DNA of 64,000 nucleotides, taken from contig NZ_OZ241747.1 of the NCBI RefSeq assembly GCF_965201005.1, positions 3,348,001-3,412,000 of the forward strand, written 5' to 3'. Shown piece after piece: positions 6,719-15,788 of this stretch; position 1 is the stretch's first letter, and each line of letters begins with the position of its first letter. The notes under the pieces were generated by a model. The model searched no databases. It was not told where the DNA came from and saw nothing but the letters and a program-made list of their open reading frames with translations. The position numbers and the translations under genes are program-made. This stretch comes from Mucilaginibacter_A sp965201005. Its GTDB lineage: Bacteria; Bacteroidota; Bacteroidia; Sphingobacteriales; Sphingobacteriaceae.

Positions 6719-8560
6719 ATGGCCAAAGAAACCAGAAACCGCATCAATCAACAGGATTTAACTTTCAAAAAACGCTTTGCCGCGCTGGGCAACTTGCCAG
6801 CTTTTTTCAAACTGGTTTGGCAAAGCAGCCCCTGGAAAACCTCTTTTAGTTTTTTGCTGAGATTAATACGATCGGCCATGCCGGTGGCTTTGCTTTATAT
6901 TGGCAAACTCATTGTAGATCAGGTGGTTTTGCTTAATCATAACGCATCAAATCAAAACGGACATCATTATTTATGGCAATTGGTTGCTGCGGAATTTGGC
7001 CTGGCTTTGCTTACCGACGCGTTAAACCGGCTGATTAATCTGCTGGACAGTTTGCTGGGCGATCAGTTTTCCAATCACACTTCTATCCGTTTGATGCGCC
7101 ACGCGGCCACGCTGGATCTGGATCAGTTTGAAGATTCTGTTTTTTACGATAAACTCGAACGCGCCCGGCAGCAAACCGTTGGCCGCACGGTTTTGCTTTC
7201 GCAGGTAATGGGCCAGGTGCAGGATGTAATTTCCATGGCTTTCCTGATTACGGGCCTGATCGCTTTTAGTCCCTGGCTGATTTTATTGTTGCTGGTTTCC
7301 ATTATTCCCGCTTTTTTGGGCGAATCATATTTTAACAATCAAAATTATGCTTTAACCCGAAGCCAAACACCCGAACGCCGCGAGCTGGATTATTTGCGAT
7401 ATCTCGGCGCAAGTGATGAAACAGCAAAAGAAATCAAGCTGTTTAACCTGGCCGGTTTCGTGATTGAGCGTTTCAAAAACCTGTCGGACAAGTTTTATAC
7501 CGATAACAGCAAACTTGCCATCAAACGCTCTGCCTGGGGCACGTTTTTTTCGGTTTTGGGCAGCGTGGGTTATTATTCGGCTTATGTTTTTATCCTGATA
7601 AAAACAGTAAACGGCAGCATTTCGGTTGGAAGCCTGACTTTTCTGGCCGGTTCTTTCCGCCAGTTGCGTGCATTGATGGAAAGTATTTTAACACGTTTTG
7701 CGGCCGTTTCGCAAGGTGCTATTTACCTGTCGGATTTTTTGGGTTTTTTCGAGATCAAACCTAAAATTTCCGTTTCACAAAAACCGCTGCCTTTCCCAAA
7801 CCCGGTTAAACAGGGTTTTACGTTTGAAAACGTAGGCTTTCAATACCACAACTCCGAAAACTGGGCCAACCGGCACTTAAACTTCACGCTTCATCCTGCA
7901 GAAAAACTGGCTTTAGTTGGCGAAAACGGTGCCGGAAAAACCACGCTGGTTAAGTTGCTGGCACGCCTTTACGATCCGACAGAGGGCCGGATTTTGCTGG
8001 ATGGCATCGATTTAAAAGAGTATAAAATTGAAGATCTGCGATTTAACATCGGTGTGATTTTTCAGGATTATATCCGTTATCAAATGACTTTGTCGCAGAA
8101 TATTGCCGTTGGGAACATCACAGAAATCAGCAATTTTCCGCTGATAAAAAAAGCAGCGCGCGAAAGTCTGGCCGATTCGCTGGCCGATAAATTGCCCGGC
8201 GAATACAACCAGTGGCTGGGCCGCAAGTTTAACGATGGCGTAGAACTTTCGGGCGGCGAATGGCAAAAAGTTGCTTTGGCGCGCGCTTACATGAAAGATG
8301 CGCAATTGCTGATTTTGGATGAGCCGACCGCCGCGCTGGACGCCCGCGCAGAATATGAGGTTTTTCAGCGTTTTGCGGAGTTGACAAAAGGGAAATCTGC
8401 CGTATTGATTTCGCACCGGTTTTCTACTGCGCGGCTGGCCGACCGGATTTTGGTTTTAGAGCGAGGCCAGATCCTGGAAATCGGCTCACATCAGGATTTA
8501 TTGGCTTTGGAAGGAAAATATGCCGAATTGTTCCGGTTGCAGGCAATCGGTTATCAGTAA
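6719..8560 (+). CDS. ABC exporter, fused permease and ATPase
   Basis: A 613-residue half-transporter of the type I exporter fold: membrane domain with about six helices to residue 350, then an ATPase domain. Walker A GENGAGKTTL is near residue 401, signature LSGGEWQKVALARA near 509, Walker B LLILDEPTAALD near 530 and switch His in LISHRFS near 564. It would act as a homodimer exporting an unknown substrate, with lipids, peptides or drugs all possible. ATG at 6719 is chosen over the TTG directly before it. No partner gene adjoins. Confidence 0.88.
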   Translation: MAKETRNRINQQDLTFKKRFAALGNLPAFFKLVWQSSPWKTSFSFLLRLIRSAMPVALLYIGKLIVDQVVLLNHNASNQNGHHYLWQLVAAEFGLALLTDALNRLINLLDSLLGDQFSNHTSIRLMRHAATLDLDQFEDSVFYDKLERARQQTVGRTVLLSQVMGQVQDVISMAFLITGLIAFSPWLILLLLVSIIPAFLGESYFNNQNYALTRSQTPERRELDYLRYLGASDETAKEIKLFNLAGFVIERFKNLSDKFYTDNSKLAIKRSAWGTFFSVLGSVGYYSAYVFILIKTVNGSISVGSLTFLAGSFRQLRALMESILTRFAAVSQGAIYLSDFLGFFEIKPKISVSQKPLPFPNPVKQGFTFENVGFQYHNSENWANRHLNFTLHPAEKLALVGENGAGKTTLVKLLARLYDPTEGRILLDGIDLKEYKIEDLRFNIGVIFQDYIRYQMTLSQNIAVGNITEISNFPLIKKAARESLADSLADKLPGEYNQWLGRKFNDGVELSGGEWQKVALARAYMKDAQLLILDEPTAALDARAEYEVFQRFAELTKGKSAVLISHRFSTARLADRILVLERGQILEIGSHQDLLALEGKYAELFRLQAIGYQ

Positions 8561-8828
8561 TTGATACAATGATGCGATCAATACATCACCAAACTAATCA
8601 TTTCGATCAGAAAAACACCTTTTTCAAATTTATAAAAATCTGTTTTTCATAAGGTTACTGTGGCCTGGGATTTAGTCAGCCGATTAATCGTCATCTGCGG
8701 ACTGCTGGAATTTAAAAACACTAAGTCGCCGATTTTAAAAATCTTTCTTTTCCGTTTTCTTATTTCTAAATAAAGTTGGATTGTATTTTGAAGAGCTATT
8801 GTTAAATTTATTACAAAAAATCCTTATA
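8561..8828. other. Gene-free, A/T-rich stretch
   Basis: Between the ABC exporter stop and a long 12-mer element. No convincing reading frame, hairpin or RNA gene was found here. Confidence 0.5.
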
Positions 8829-8924
8829 ATGCTTCTTTTATGCCTATAAATTTGGTGTGCCTGGATATTCAACAGGCACAAAAACTACAAAAAAACAATG
8901 ATTTTTAGTCGATAAAAGAAGCAT
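8829..8924. repeat. Long paired 12-mer element, 96 bp
   Basis: ATGCTTCTTTTA (8829-8840) and TAAAAGAAGCAT (8913-8924) form the ends. The left end continues TGCCTATAAATTTGGTG; the middle is unlike that of other elements. It lies between convergent genes. Confidence 0.8.
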
Positions 8925-9072
8925 TGTAAATTGATCAACAGAAATCTAATCAGGATTAAAAGAAATGCTGCCAGAAATCTTGTTATAGCTTTTTCGGAAC
9001 CGCTTGGCGAAGAGTGTTTCAAGCAGATATCCAATGATGACATAAGTAAGAAACAAGCCGTTCAATTAGCTG

Positions 9073-10128
9073 TCAATCAAGAGGATACTTGTGATATACT
9101 TGTTTTTTTATGTATAACTCCCGGGTCAAAACCATTCCTAAAGCAACAATTGGAGTAGCCAGCAAAACGCCCCAAAAGCCGGTTAAAGTACCCATAGCCA
9201 CCTGAGCCACAACAGTAAGTATCGGAGGCATACTAATCATCTTTTTCTGAATTATCGGCTGGGTAACGGCACTTTGTATAATTTGTACCAGCGTGTACAC
9301 ACCAAACACCAGCAACGCTGTAGTTGGCCCCTGCATCAGGCCCAGCAGCATTGCAGGAACAACGGCAATTATAGGGCCGAAATTGGGCACAAAGTTTAGG
9401 AAACCGGCAATAAGGGCCAGGGTAAAAACCAGCGGCAGCCCTAATGCCCACAAGCCTGCCCCGGTAAATAATGCGATAAAGAAAAAACCGATAATCTGAC
9501 CTTTAAGCCATTTCCTGAGCACATCGCCCAGTTGGTTTAGTAATTCATCGCCTTTATCTTTCGCTTTTTCCGGCAATAAATGAACAATACCTCTTTTATA
9601 AAGCTGCGGAGTGGCAACAAAAAACATGGTCATCAGAATAATCAGGTACAGATCACTCAAAATACCGAAACTGGAAGAAAAAAAGCGTTTGATCAGAGCC
9701 GAACTTTTCTCGGCACTGCCCCTGGAATTAATATAATCCAACGCTTTTCTGCCTATAATTGATTGATCAAGCTGCGCTTTGGCATTTTTAACAGTAGAAG
9801 GCAATACGTCGGACAGTTGCGTAATCTGCGCCTCCAGCCTTGCACCAGCAAACCAGAAGAAACCAACCAGTAAAAGCAGGTTGAATATAACGGAAACAAT
9901 AAGACTGATTTTGGCGGGCAAATGCAGATAGCGCTGCAGCAATCCGGCAAAACCATGAAAGTAAATGGCCAGCAGCGCACTCGCCAGCAGCAATAGTAAA
10001 ATATTTACAATAGCATTAAACAGCAGGAGGAACACAACGATAAAAGCAAGTATGCCCCATTTAATCCAGTTTTTTTTGATATAGACATCCCAGTCGATCG
10101 GGTCTTTACGTTTTTCTTCCGAATCCAT
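9073..10128 (-). CDS. AI-2E family permease
   Basis: A 351-residue membrane protein of the AI-2E transporter family (PF01594 type). A cytosolic N-terminus of 25 residues leads into paired helices, a soluble insert around residues 100-150, and C-terminal helices with the family's GFLNFVPNFGPIIAVVPA block near residue 240 and PIIQKKMISMPPILTVVAQ near 290. Members move diverse solutes or ions; autoinducer-2 export is shown only for some, so no substrate is assigned. It stands alone and is divergent from the DUF421 gene. Confidence 0.88.
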   Translation of the reverse strand: MDSEEKRKDPIDWDVYIKKNWIKWGILAFIVVFLLLFNAIVNILLLLLASALLAIYFHGFAGLLQRYLHLPAKISLIVSVIFNLLLLVGFFWFAGARLEAQITQLSDVLPSTVKNAKAQLDQSIIGRKALDYINSRGSAEKSSALIKRFFSSSFGILSDLYLIILMTMFFVATPQLYKRGIVHLLPEKAKDKGDELLNQLGDVLRKWLKGQIIGFFFIALFTGAGLWALGLPLVFTLALIAGFLNFVPNFGPIIAVVPAMLLGLMQGPTTALLVFGVYTLVQIIQSAVTQPIIQKKMISMPPILTVVAQVAMGTLTGFWGVLLATPIVALGMVLTRELYIKKQVYHKYPLD

Positions 10129-10277
10129 AGGTTTTCTTAATAATGACAGGACAAGGTATTACAGCTTTTTAGAAAAGTTGGTAAAGTAACGAATCTATAT
10201 TAACTGCTGCGAAAATCTTTTTAAAAAAGAATTTAAAACTTTAACAGTTTGTTTAAATTCTACTTGAAACAACGGCC

Positions 10278-10363
10278 ATGCTTCTTTTATCACCTAAAAA
10301 TTGGTGGTTTTTTATGAAATTTCTATCGACAAAAAACAAAATTTAAAGGCATAAAAGAAGCAT
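10278..10363. repeat. Long paired 12-mer element, 86 bp
   Basis: ATGCTTCTTTTATCACCTAA begins the left arm and TAAAAGAAGCAT (10352-10363) ends the right arm, with CAAAATTTAAAGGCA before it. It sits between divergent genes, so it cannot be only a terminator. Confidence 0.82.
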
Positions 10364-10409
10364 TGTAAACTTTGCAAAGAATTTAAACAGTTTTACAAAC
10401 GCCCGCAAT

Positions 10410-10949
10410 ATGACAAATATTTTTTTTGATAATTGGGAAAGCCTGACCAGGACTTTTATAATTACCGTTCTCGCTTATGTCAGCATCGTCAGCCTGTTGC
10501 GTATTTCGGGCAAACGCACACTTGCCAAAATGAACGCTTTTGATTTTATAGTTACCGTTGCATTAGGCTCCTGCCTGGCCACAGTTGCACTTAACAAAAG
10601 TGTGGCACTGCTGGATGGTGTTTTGGTGTTTTTTTTACTGATATTTATGCAATATTTGATCACCTGGCTATCGATAAGGCATAAAACCATCAAAAATTTA
10701 GTTACCTGCAGGCCGGTTTTGCTGGTTTATAAAGGGGAAATATTGCATGATATTTTGAAGAAAGAAAGAATTGGCATTGAAGATATTTATGTTTCTGCAA
10801 GGCAAAAAGGTATTGCCAGTTTACAAGATATTGATGCCGTAGTTTTAGAAACCACCGGAGATTTTACCATCTTGAAAAATATTGATCTGAACAAGGCAGA
10901 AACGCTAAAGGATGTAAAATTATACCAAACAGTAAAAAAGATCAAGTAA
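10410..10949 (+). CDS. DUF421 (YetF-like) membrane protein
   Basis: A 179-residue protein with three N-terminal membrane helices and a cytosolic C-terminal domain of about 90 residues. LLRISGKRTLAKMNAFDFIVTVALGS near residues 25-50 and KNLVTCRPVLLVYKGEIL near 93 are the family's markers. DUF421 proteins include Bacillus YetF; they are membrane proteins of uncertain role, some linked to spore germination or stress. It is a single gene between two long 12-mer elements. Confidence 0.88.
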   Translation: MTNIFFDNWESLTRTFIITVLAYVSIVSLLRISGKRTLAKMNAFDFIVTVALGSCLATVALNKSVALLDGVLVFFLLIFMQYLITWLSIRHKTIKNLVTCRPVLLVYKGEILHDILKKERIGIEDIYVSARQKGIASLQDIDAVVLETTGDFTILKNIDLNKAETLKDVKLYQTVKKIK

Positions 10950-11009
10950 AAGACAGGTGCATTTTACCTATAAAATCACATTTTGAACCGATAGATCAGA
11001 AATAATATA

Positions 11010-11091
11010 ATGCTTCTTTTACCTTATAAAATTTAGTGCCGCATCATTTTTAAATTAAAAGCAACCATTTTTTAAGTGATAAAAGAAGTAT
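11010..11091. repeat. Long paired 12-mer element, 82 bp
   Basis: ATGCTTCTTTTA (11010-11021) and TAAAAGAAGTAT (11080-11091, GTAT form), with CCATTTTTTAAGTGA before the right end. It lies between two co-directional genes. Confidence 0.8.
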
Positions 11092-11154
11092 ATAAAACCT
11101 GTTCGACAAGTTTTAAACAGGCAATTAATTAGCAGGCATCCGCAAAAAAAACCC

Positions 11155-11877
11155 ATGCAAACCGGCGATTATTTATTACCGATTATCCTGATTGCCGGAA
11201 TTTTCCTCAGCACAAAAGCCAAAAAACTTACGCTGCCTGCGGCATTAACGGCGGCTTTACTGGCCCTGTTTTTATATATTGGTGCAGGTTATTACGGTAT
11301 ATTGATGGCGGCCGCTTTCTTTACAATGGCCGTTTTGGCCACTTCCCAAAAAATGGCCGTAAAAGAAGCATTGGGCGCGGCCGAAAAAAACAAAGGGCAG
11401 CGCAATGCCGGGCAGGTTTTGGCCAATTCCGGAGTTGCCGGTTTAATGGGTTTGCTATGCTGTTTTTATCCTCATAAAATTGACTTGTTCAGGCTGATGA
11501 TGGCCGCCGTTTTAGCTTCTGCCACTGCGGATACCATTTCTTCGGAACTGGGCACGGTTTACGGCAAACGGTTTTATAACATCATCAGCTTAAAACCCGA
11601 CCAAAAAGGTTTGGACGGCGTGATCAGCCCGGAAGGAACGCTTTTTGGCCTGGCCGCCAGTAGTATCATCGCCGCGGTTTACAGCTTTAGTTTTGGCTGG
11701 AACATCAATTTTGCATGGATTATCCTGGCCGCAACCATCGGTAACCTGGCAGATTCTGCCCTCGGTGCAATTGTTGAACGGAAGGGTTTTATCAGTAATA
11801 ATCTGGTTAATTTTTTAAATACAGTTGTTGCCGCTTTAATTGTTTTAGCGATATATTTTGCCGGATTTACTGCATAG
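11155..11877 (+). CDS. DUF92 family membrane protein
   Basis: A 240-residue polytopic protein of the DUF92 family (PF01940 type). The core ASATADTISSELGTVYG near residue 122 and SPEGTLFGLAAS near 160 are typical. Plant homologues (VTE6) act as phytyl-phosphate kinases; bacterial members are mostly uncharacterised, so a role in prenyl-phosphate metabolism is only suggested. Two 12-mers lie inside: TAAAAGAAGCAT at 11360 encodes VKEAL, and the reverse B form at 11457 encodes part of CCFYPH. Confidence 0.85.
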   Translation: MQTGDYLLPIILIAGIFLSTKAKKLTLPAALTAALLALFLYIGAGYYGILMAAAFFTMAVLATSQKMAVKEALGAAEKNKGQRNAGQVLANSGVAGLMGLLCCFYPHKIDLFRLMMAAVLASATADTISSELGTVYGKRFYNIISLKPDQKGLDGVISPEGTLFGLAASSIIAAVYSFSFGWNINFAWIILAATIGNLADSALGAIVERKGFISNNLVNFLNTVVAALIVLAIYFAGFTA

Positions 11878-11982
11878 ATTTTACCTTTTTAAAGCCTGGT
11901 TTACCTTAACAGTAAATTATATGGTTACTTTTATGCGCAAAGTCTTTGTTGATGTCAGCTCAACTTTTTGATTTTATGCCGA

Positions 11983-11994
11983 TAAAAACAGCAT
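11983..11994 (+). repeat. Dispersed 12-mer, B type
   Basis: TAAAAACAGCAT preceded by GATTTTATGCCGA, 37 bp before the start of the secreted phosphatase-family gene. Confidence 0.8.
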
Positions 11995-12031
11995 TTTAAC
12001 TTTGCCTGATTTTTTAAACATTTGTAATTGT

Positions 12032-12976
12032 ATGAACATGTCGATCATTTTTAAGCGGAGAAACCCTTTACTGCTTTTAGTCTTTTTTTTGCTGATTACG
12101 CCATTTGCTTTCGGCCAGCAACTTAATTTGGCAACGTATAACATGCGGAACGATAATGCCAACAATGGCGATTCTGCCCGCGGCAACGGCTGGAAACAAC
12201 GTTTGCCGGTTATCGCACAACTTGTCCGTTTTCACGATTTTGATATTTTCGGCACGCAGGAATGCTTGTTTCATCAGCTAAAAAACCTCGAAACTGCCCT
12301 GCCCGATTATACTTACACCGGCATTGGCCGTGATGACGGCAAAACCGGCGGCGAGTTTTCGGCCATATTTTACAAAAAAAACAAGTTTAAACTGCTACGC
12401 CATGGCGATTTCTGGTTATCGGAAATTACTGATAAACCCAACAAAGGCTGGGACGCGGTTTTACCGCGGATTTGTTCCTGGGGCGCTTTTCAGGATAAAG
12501 CAACCGGTTTCAAATTTTATTTTTTTAACCTGCACATGGACCATATCGGCGTGGTTGCCCGCCGCAATAGTGCCGGACTTGTTTTGCAGAAGATTAAACA
12601 GCTTGCCGGCAACGCGCCTGTGATCCTGACGGGGGATTTTAACGTTGACCAGACTTCCGACAGTTATGCGGTGATCAACAATTCCGGCACGCTAAAAGAT
12701 GCATATTTGCTTTCACCTGTAAAATACGCTCTGAACGGTACGTTTAACGATTTCAACCCAAACAACAAAACCGACAGCCGCATTGACCACATCTTTTTGA
12801 GCAAAGATTTTAAAGTGAAACGTTATGGTATTTTGACCGATAGTTACCGCTCGCAAAAAGCTGGCGGAAGCGAAAAAGAAACTTCTGCAAACGCGCCTAA
12901 AGAAGTTGCGCTGCAAAACTATCAGGCCAGATTGCCTTCCGATCATTTCCCGGTGATGGTGGTGGCTGGCTATTGA
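12032..12976 (+). CDS. Secreted endonuclease/exonuclease/phosphatase family protein
   Basis: A 314-residue protein with a signal peptide (NPLLLLVFFLLITPFAFGQQ) followed by the metal-dependent phosphoesterase fold. Visible catalytic elements are LATYNMRND (Asn), GTQE (metal-binding Glu), NLHMDH, GDFNVD (Asp/Asn) and the final SRIDHIF and SDHFPV (Asp-His). The order matches the DNase I/inositol phosphatase/sphingomyelinase superfamily. Substrate cannot be told; secreted Bacteroidota members are often found with sugar-degrading genes, as here beside a GH43. ATG at 12032 is preferred over a TTG 30 bp upstream because it leads directly into the signal peptide. Confidence 0.88.
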   Translation: MNMSIIFKRRNPLLLLVFFLLITPFAFGQQLNLATYNMRNDNANNGDSARGNGWKQRLPVIAQLVRFHDFDIFGTQECLFHQLKNLETALPDYTYTGIGRDDGKTGGEFSAIFYKKNKFKLLRHGDFWLSEITDKPNKGWDAVLPRICSWGAFQDKATGFKFYFFNLHMDHIGVVARRNSAGLVLQKIKQLAGNAPVILTGDFNVDQTSDSYAVINNSGTLKDAYLLSPVKYALNGTFNDFNPNNKTDSRIDHIFLSKDFKVKRYGILTDSYRSQKAGGSEKETSANAPKEVALQNYQARLPSDHFPVMVVAGY

Positions 12977-13074
12977 GTTTTGCAAGTTTGATTGAAGTGA
13001 TATTGTTTTAACGAGGAATCCGGAGTAGTCTGGCTTATTTTAAGGATTAAAATTTTACTTGATTATATCCATCT

Positions 13075-13107
13075 AGACCTGGAAGGTTTTAAAAACCTTC
13101 CAGGTCT
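13075..13107. terminator. Perfect 33-bp hairpin between convergent genes
   Basis: AGACCTGGAAGGTTTT and AAAACCTTCCAGGTCT are exact complements around one base. A/T tracts at the centre and no gene overlap make it a likely bidirectional terminator for the phosphatase and GH43 genes. Confidence 0.75.
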
Positions 13108-13121
13108 ATAAACCCAACCTC

Positions 13122-14123
13122 TTATAATTTCCTCGCCTGCACCCCGTCCTGCGTAATCACCACGGGTTTAATCAATCCATTTGCATCAAAATATAGATGA
13201 TCAATGCAGGTTACTCGATGATTGCCATCGGTTTCGTTAAGCGGACGGCGATGGTAAACAATATACCATTCATCTTTTCCAGGAACCTGAATCACGGAAT
13301 GATGACCGGCACCGGTTGCCACTTTAGGGTCTTGTTTCAAAACTACGCCAATCCGCTCAAACGGGCCATCAATAGAGTTGGCCATGGCATAGGCCACACG
13401 ATAATTCGGGCCGGTCCAGCCGCCTTCGCTCCACATTAGATAATACTTGTTTTTACGCGTGAAAAGAACAGGGCCTTCAGTATAATCTTTTGGGGTGATG
13501 GATTTGTAAACCGTACCGTCTGCAAACGGAATTAAGCCGGTAAAAGAAGCATTCAATTTGGCCATGTTGCAATGTCCCCAGCCGCCATAAATGATGTAAT
13601 ATTGGCCGTCGTGGTCTTTAAAAACAAATTGATCGATCGGTTGCGCGCCGTTTACGATTTTATCGATCAGCGGTTTGCCCAATAAATCTTTAAACGGACC
13701 TTCAGGTTTATCGGAAACCGCCACGCCGATGCCACCGGTTTGCTGATCGTTTTGGATATCGTTCGCCCCAAAAAACAAATAATATTTGCCGTCTTTTTTG
13801 GTGATGGCTGGTGCCCAAATCGCTTTTTTAGCCCATTTTACGTTGGCTGAATCCAAAACATGCGGATGCTTCGTCCAATGCACCAAATCCGGAGAGGAAA
13901 ACGCATCCATAAAAACCTGCTGTTCATACGGTGCCGAATAGGTTGGGTAAACCCAGTATTGCCTGCCAAAAACCGTGGCTTCCGGATCGGCATACCAACC
14001 AGGGAAAATCGGATTGCCGCTTCTAAGTTTGTTTTTAACGATGGCGTGATTGGTTATTTGTTGCGCCCAGGCACAAAACATCAGCGAAGAAAATAAAGCG
14101 GTCAAAACTGTTTTTTTTATCAT
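13122..14123 (-). CDS. Glycoside hydrolase family 43 enzyme, secreted
   Basis: A 333-residue protein with signal peptide (LTALFSSLMFCAWAQQ) and a five-bladed propeller of the GH43 type. The three acidic active-site residues are recognisable: Asp in GWYADPEATV near residue 46, Asp in AQPIDQFVFKDHDGQYY near 165 and Glu in YTEGPVLFTRKNKYYLMWSEGG near 215. Such enzymes cut arabinofuranosyl or xylosyl linkages in plant hemicellulose or pectin side chains, outside or in the periplasm. A 12-mer at 13541 lies in it in antisense orientation (codons NASFT). Confidence 0.9.
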   Translation of the reverse strand: MIKKTVLTALFSSLMFCAWAQQITNHAIVKNKLRSGNPIFPGWYADPEATVFGRQYWVYPTYSAPYEQQVFMDAFSSPDLVHWTKHPHVLDSANVKWAKKAIWAPAITKKDGKYYLFFGANDIQNDQQTGGIGVAVSDKPEGPFKDLLGKPLIDKIVNGAQPIDQFVFKDHDGQYYIIYGGWGHCNMAKLNASFTGLIPFADGTVYKSITPKDYTEGPVLFTRKNKYYLMWSEGGWTGPNYRVAYAMANSIDGPFERIGVVLKQDPKVATGAGHHSVIQVPGKDEWYIVYHRRPLNETDGNHRVTCIDHLYFDANGLIKPVVITQDGVQARKL

Positions 14124-14167
14124 AAAATAGGATGTAATTAAACTATGATCTCAATAAAAGTAAAAAT

Positions 14168-14833
14168 TTATTTGGCAATGTTGTTAATCAAGGCAACCAT
14201 GTCTTTTTGATTTTTAAAATCAGGTTTATAGGTTTTTAGGTAAGCTTTGATCTCTGCTTCTTTTGTAGGAAATATTTTTTGTAATTGTTTTGCGTTCGAT
14301 ACTTTGATATATCTGTTGCCTTTTTTCAGCCAAAACTCTGTGTAAGGGGAAATCTTAAAATCCGAAGGAAGTTGAAGGTTGTAAACCGAATTTGCGCCGG
14401 AGTTGGTCCTGTTATAATTACCCGATAACGCGGTTGTAGCCGTTGTTTGCGTTGTGGTGCCGTATCCGCTGTCTTTCCCGGGCTGCTGGATATCGCATTT
14501 GTGTTGCACATAAAGGTTATATGGCGTATTTGTGCCGATCACTTCGTAAAAAACCGAATCGACTGGCACAAATTTAGTTTTGCCGATGTAAACGGTGTCA
14601 ATTGTATTAATTTCGGACAGCGCGAGTTTTTGATTGTTTTGATCAAATATCATTTCCTGCGTGATGGAATTATAGTTTAAAAGGGCTTTGTTTTCTGCAC
14701 CGGATTTCATTTTGACCATACCTTCCTTAAACTCCGGGAACACGTAATGCGATAAAGCAACGCCGGTTTCATTTTGGGCAGATAGCAAATTTACCTGCAA
14801 CAGGCAAATAGCCAGATACAACAGTTTTTTCAT
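14168..14833 (-). CDS. Secreted protein of unknown function
   Basis: A 221-residue protein with a clear signal peptide (LLYLAICLLQVNLLSAQ). Two parts are visible: residues 20-105 with beta-rich character (LLNYNSITQEMIFDQNNQKLAL) and residues 155-220 with KKGNRYIKVSNAKQLQKIFP and a helical KEAEIKAYLKTYKPDFKN. A Thr/Ser/Gly-rich linker joins them. I do not recognise the family, though the second part resembles small domains seen in other Bacteroidota exported proteins. It is 44 bp upstream of the GH43 gene on the same strand and may share its transcript. Confidence 0.7.
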   Translation of the reverse strand: MKKLLYLAICLLQVNLLSAQNETGVALSHYVFPEFKEGMVKMKSGAENKALLNYNSITQEMIFDQNNQKLALSEINTIDTVYIGKTKFVPVDSVFYEVIGTNTPYNLYVQHKCDIQQPGKDSGYGTTTQTTATTALSGNYNRTNSGANSVYNLQLPSDFKISPYTEFWLKKGNRYIKVSNAKQLQKIFPTKEAEIKAYLKTYKPDFKNQKDMVALINNIAK

Positions 14834-14948
14834 GATAAACAGCTTTGGTTAAATTGGTTGTTAAATTTGGGCAATCAAAATGAAACAACAAATAATAATT
14901 TACAGATTGCCAACAAGCGGCAAACATCCGGCACTGATTTTATACCGA

Positions 14949-14960
14949 TAAAAGAAGCAT
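14949..14960 (+). repeat. Dispersed 12-mer, A type
   Basis: TAAAAGAAGCAT preceded by GATTTTATACCGA, in the gap between yceH-like and the secreted protein. Confidence 0.8.
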
Positions 14961-15011
14961 CCGATTTTCTGTTGCCGTTATCGCCCGGCCAAATAACTCA
15001 ACAATCCGGCT

Positions 15012-15665
15012 TTAAACGCCGAGTTCGTGCATCAATTTGTCCAATGCTTCTTTTAGTGCTAAATAATCTGCTTCCAGTTTTGCCACACGCGCTTCCAGTT
15101 CGCCAACCGATTTCCGGGCCGGTTCTTGTGGCGTTTCTTCTTCTGCAAACTCAACTTCACCGCCTAAAAGGTGCATAAAACGGACTTCTTTTTGTCCGCT
15201 GCGGCGCGGCAGTTGTTTTACGAAAGGAGTTTCAGGCTGAGAAAGCTTTTCTAAAACCGATTGCACTTCTTCTATCGACTCAAATTCGTACATCCGGCCG
15301 GAATTGGTGTTGATTTCACCCGGCGTTTGCGGCCCGCGTAAAATCAGCAGACAAATCACGGCTACTTCCGCAGGAACGACCGGAAAAACAATGGCAAAAT
15401 TGTGTTTATATTTAACCGCACGAATAGAACCGCCGGTTGCCGTGGAAATCAAACCTTTCTTTTTAAGCGAATCCAAAGCCGAAATCACGGTTTCTTCATC
15501 ATAATCCACCACCGGTTTGCGTGAAGATTTTTGGTTGCAGGCCGTAGTTAAACTGTTCATCGTCATCGGATAATAATCTGGCGTGGTTTTGCTTTTTTCC
15601 ATCAAAACGCCCAGAACGCGCAATTCCTCGGCAGAAAGTATCGGTAAATTTATTATTGTGTCCAT
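15012..15665 (-). CDS. YceH-like DUF480 protein
   Basis: A 217-residue cytosolic protein of the DUF480/YceH family: two winged-helix domains (LSAEELRVLGVLMEKSKTT; RPKKKGLIS-like recognition helix around residue 70; LRGPQTPGEIN near 110) and a C-terminal coiled coil (VGELEARVAKLEADYLALKEALDKL). The function is not established; DNA binding is possible from the fold. A reverse 12-mer at 15044-15055 encodes the sense codons for LKEAL in the coiled coil. Confidence 0.88.
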   Translation of the reverse strand: MDTIINLPILSAEELRVLGVLMEKSKTTPDYYPMTMNSLTTACNQKSSRKPVVDYDEETVISALDSLKKKGLISTATGGSIRAVKYKHNFAIVFPVVPAEVAVICLLILRGPQTPGEINTNSGRMYEFESIEEVQSVLEKLSQPETPFVKQLPRRSGQKEVRFMHLLGGEVEFAEEETPQEPARKSVGELEARVAKLEADYLALKEALDKLMHELGV

Positions 15666-15788
15666 TTTTTAAAAGTAACGAACACTTTGGTTTTGGCAAA
15701 TTTAAGACGGAAGTTTGCAGCACTTCTTTTTCACCGATAAAATAGCATACATTATCGTCAATTGTTAAGCTTTGTATTTTAGAAATTT

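Noticed and set aside
8829..8924. Reading the long paired elements as MITEs or insertion-sequence remains
   Set aside because: No shared body, no transposase and no clear target-site duplications; the centres differ completely from one element to another.
8931..9158. Possible 75-codon gene on the plus strand
   Set aside because: It overlaps the end of the AI-2E-type permease gene and has no recognisable features; most likely chance.
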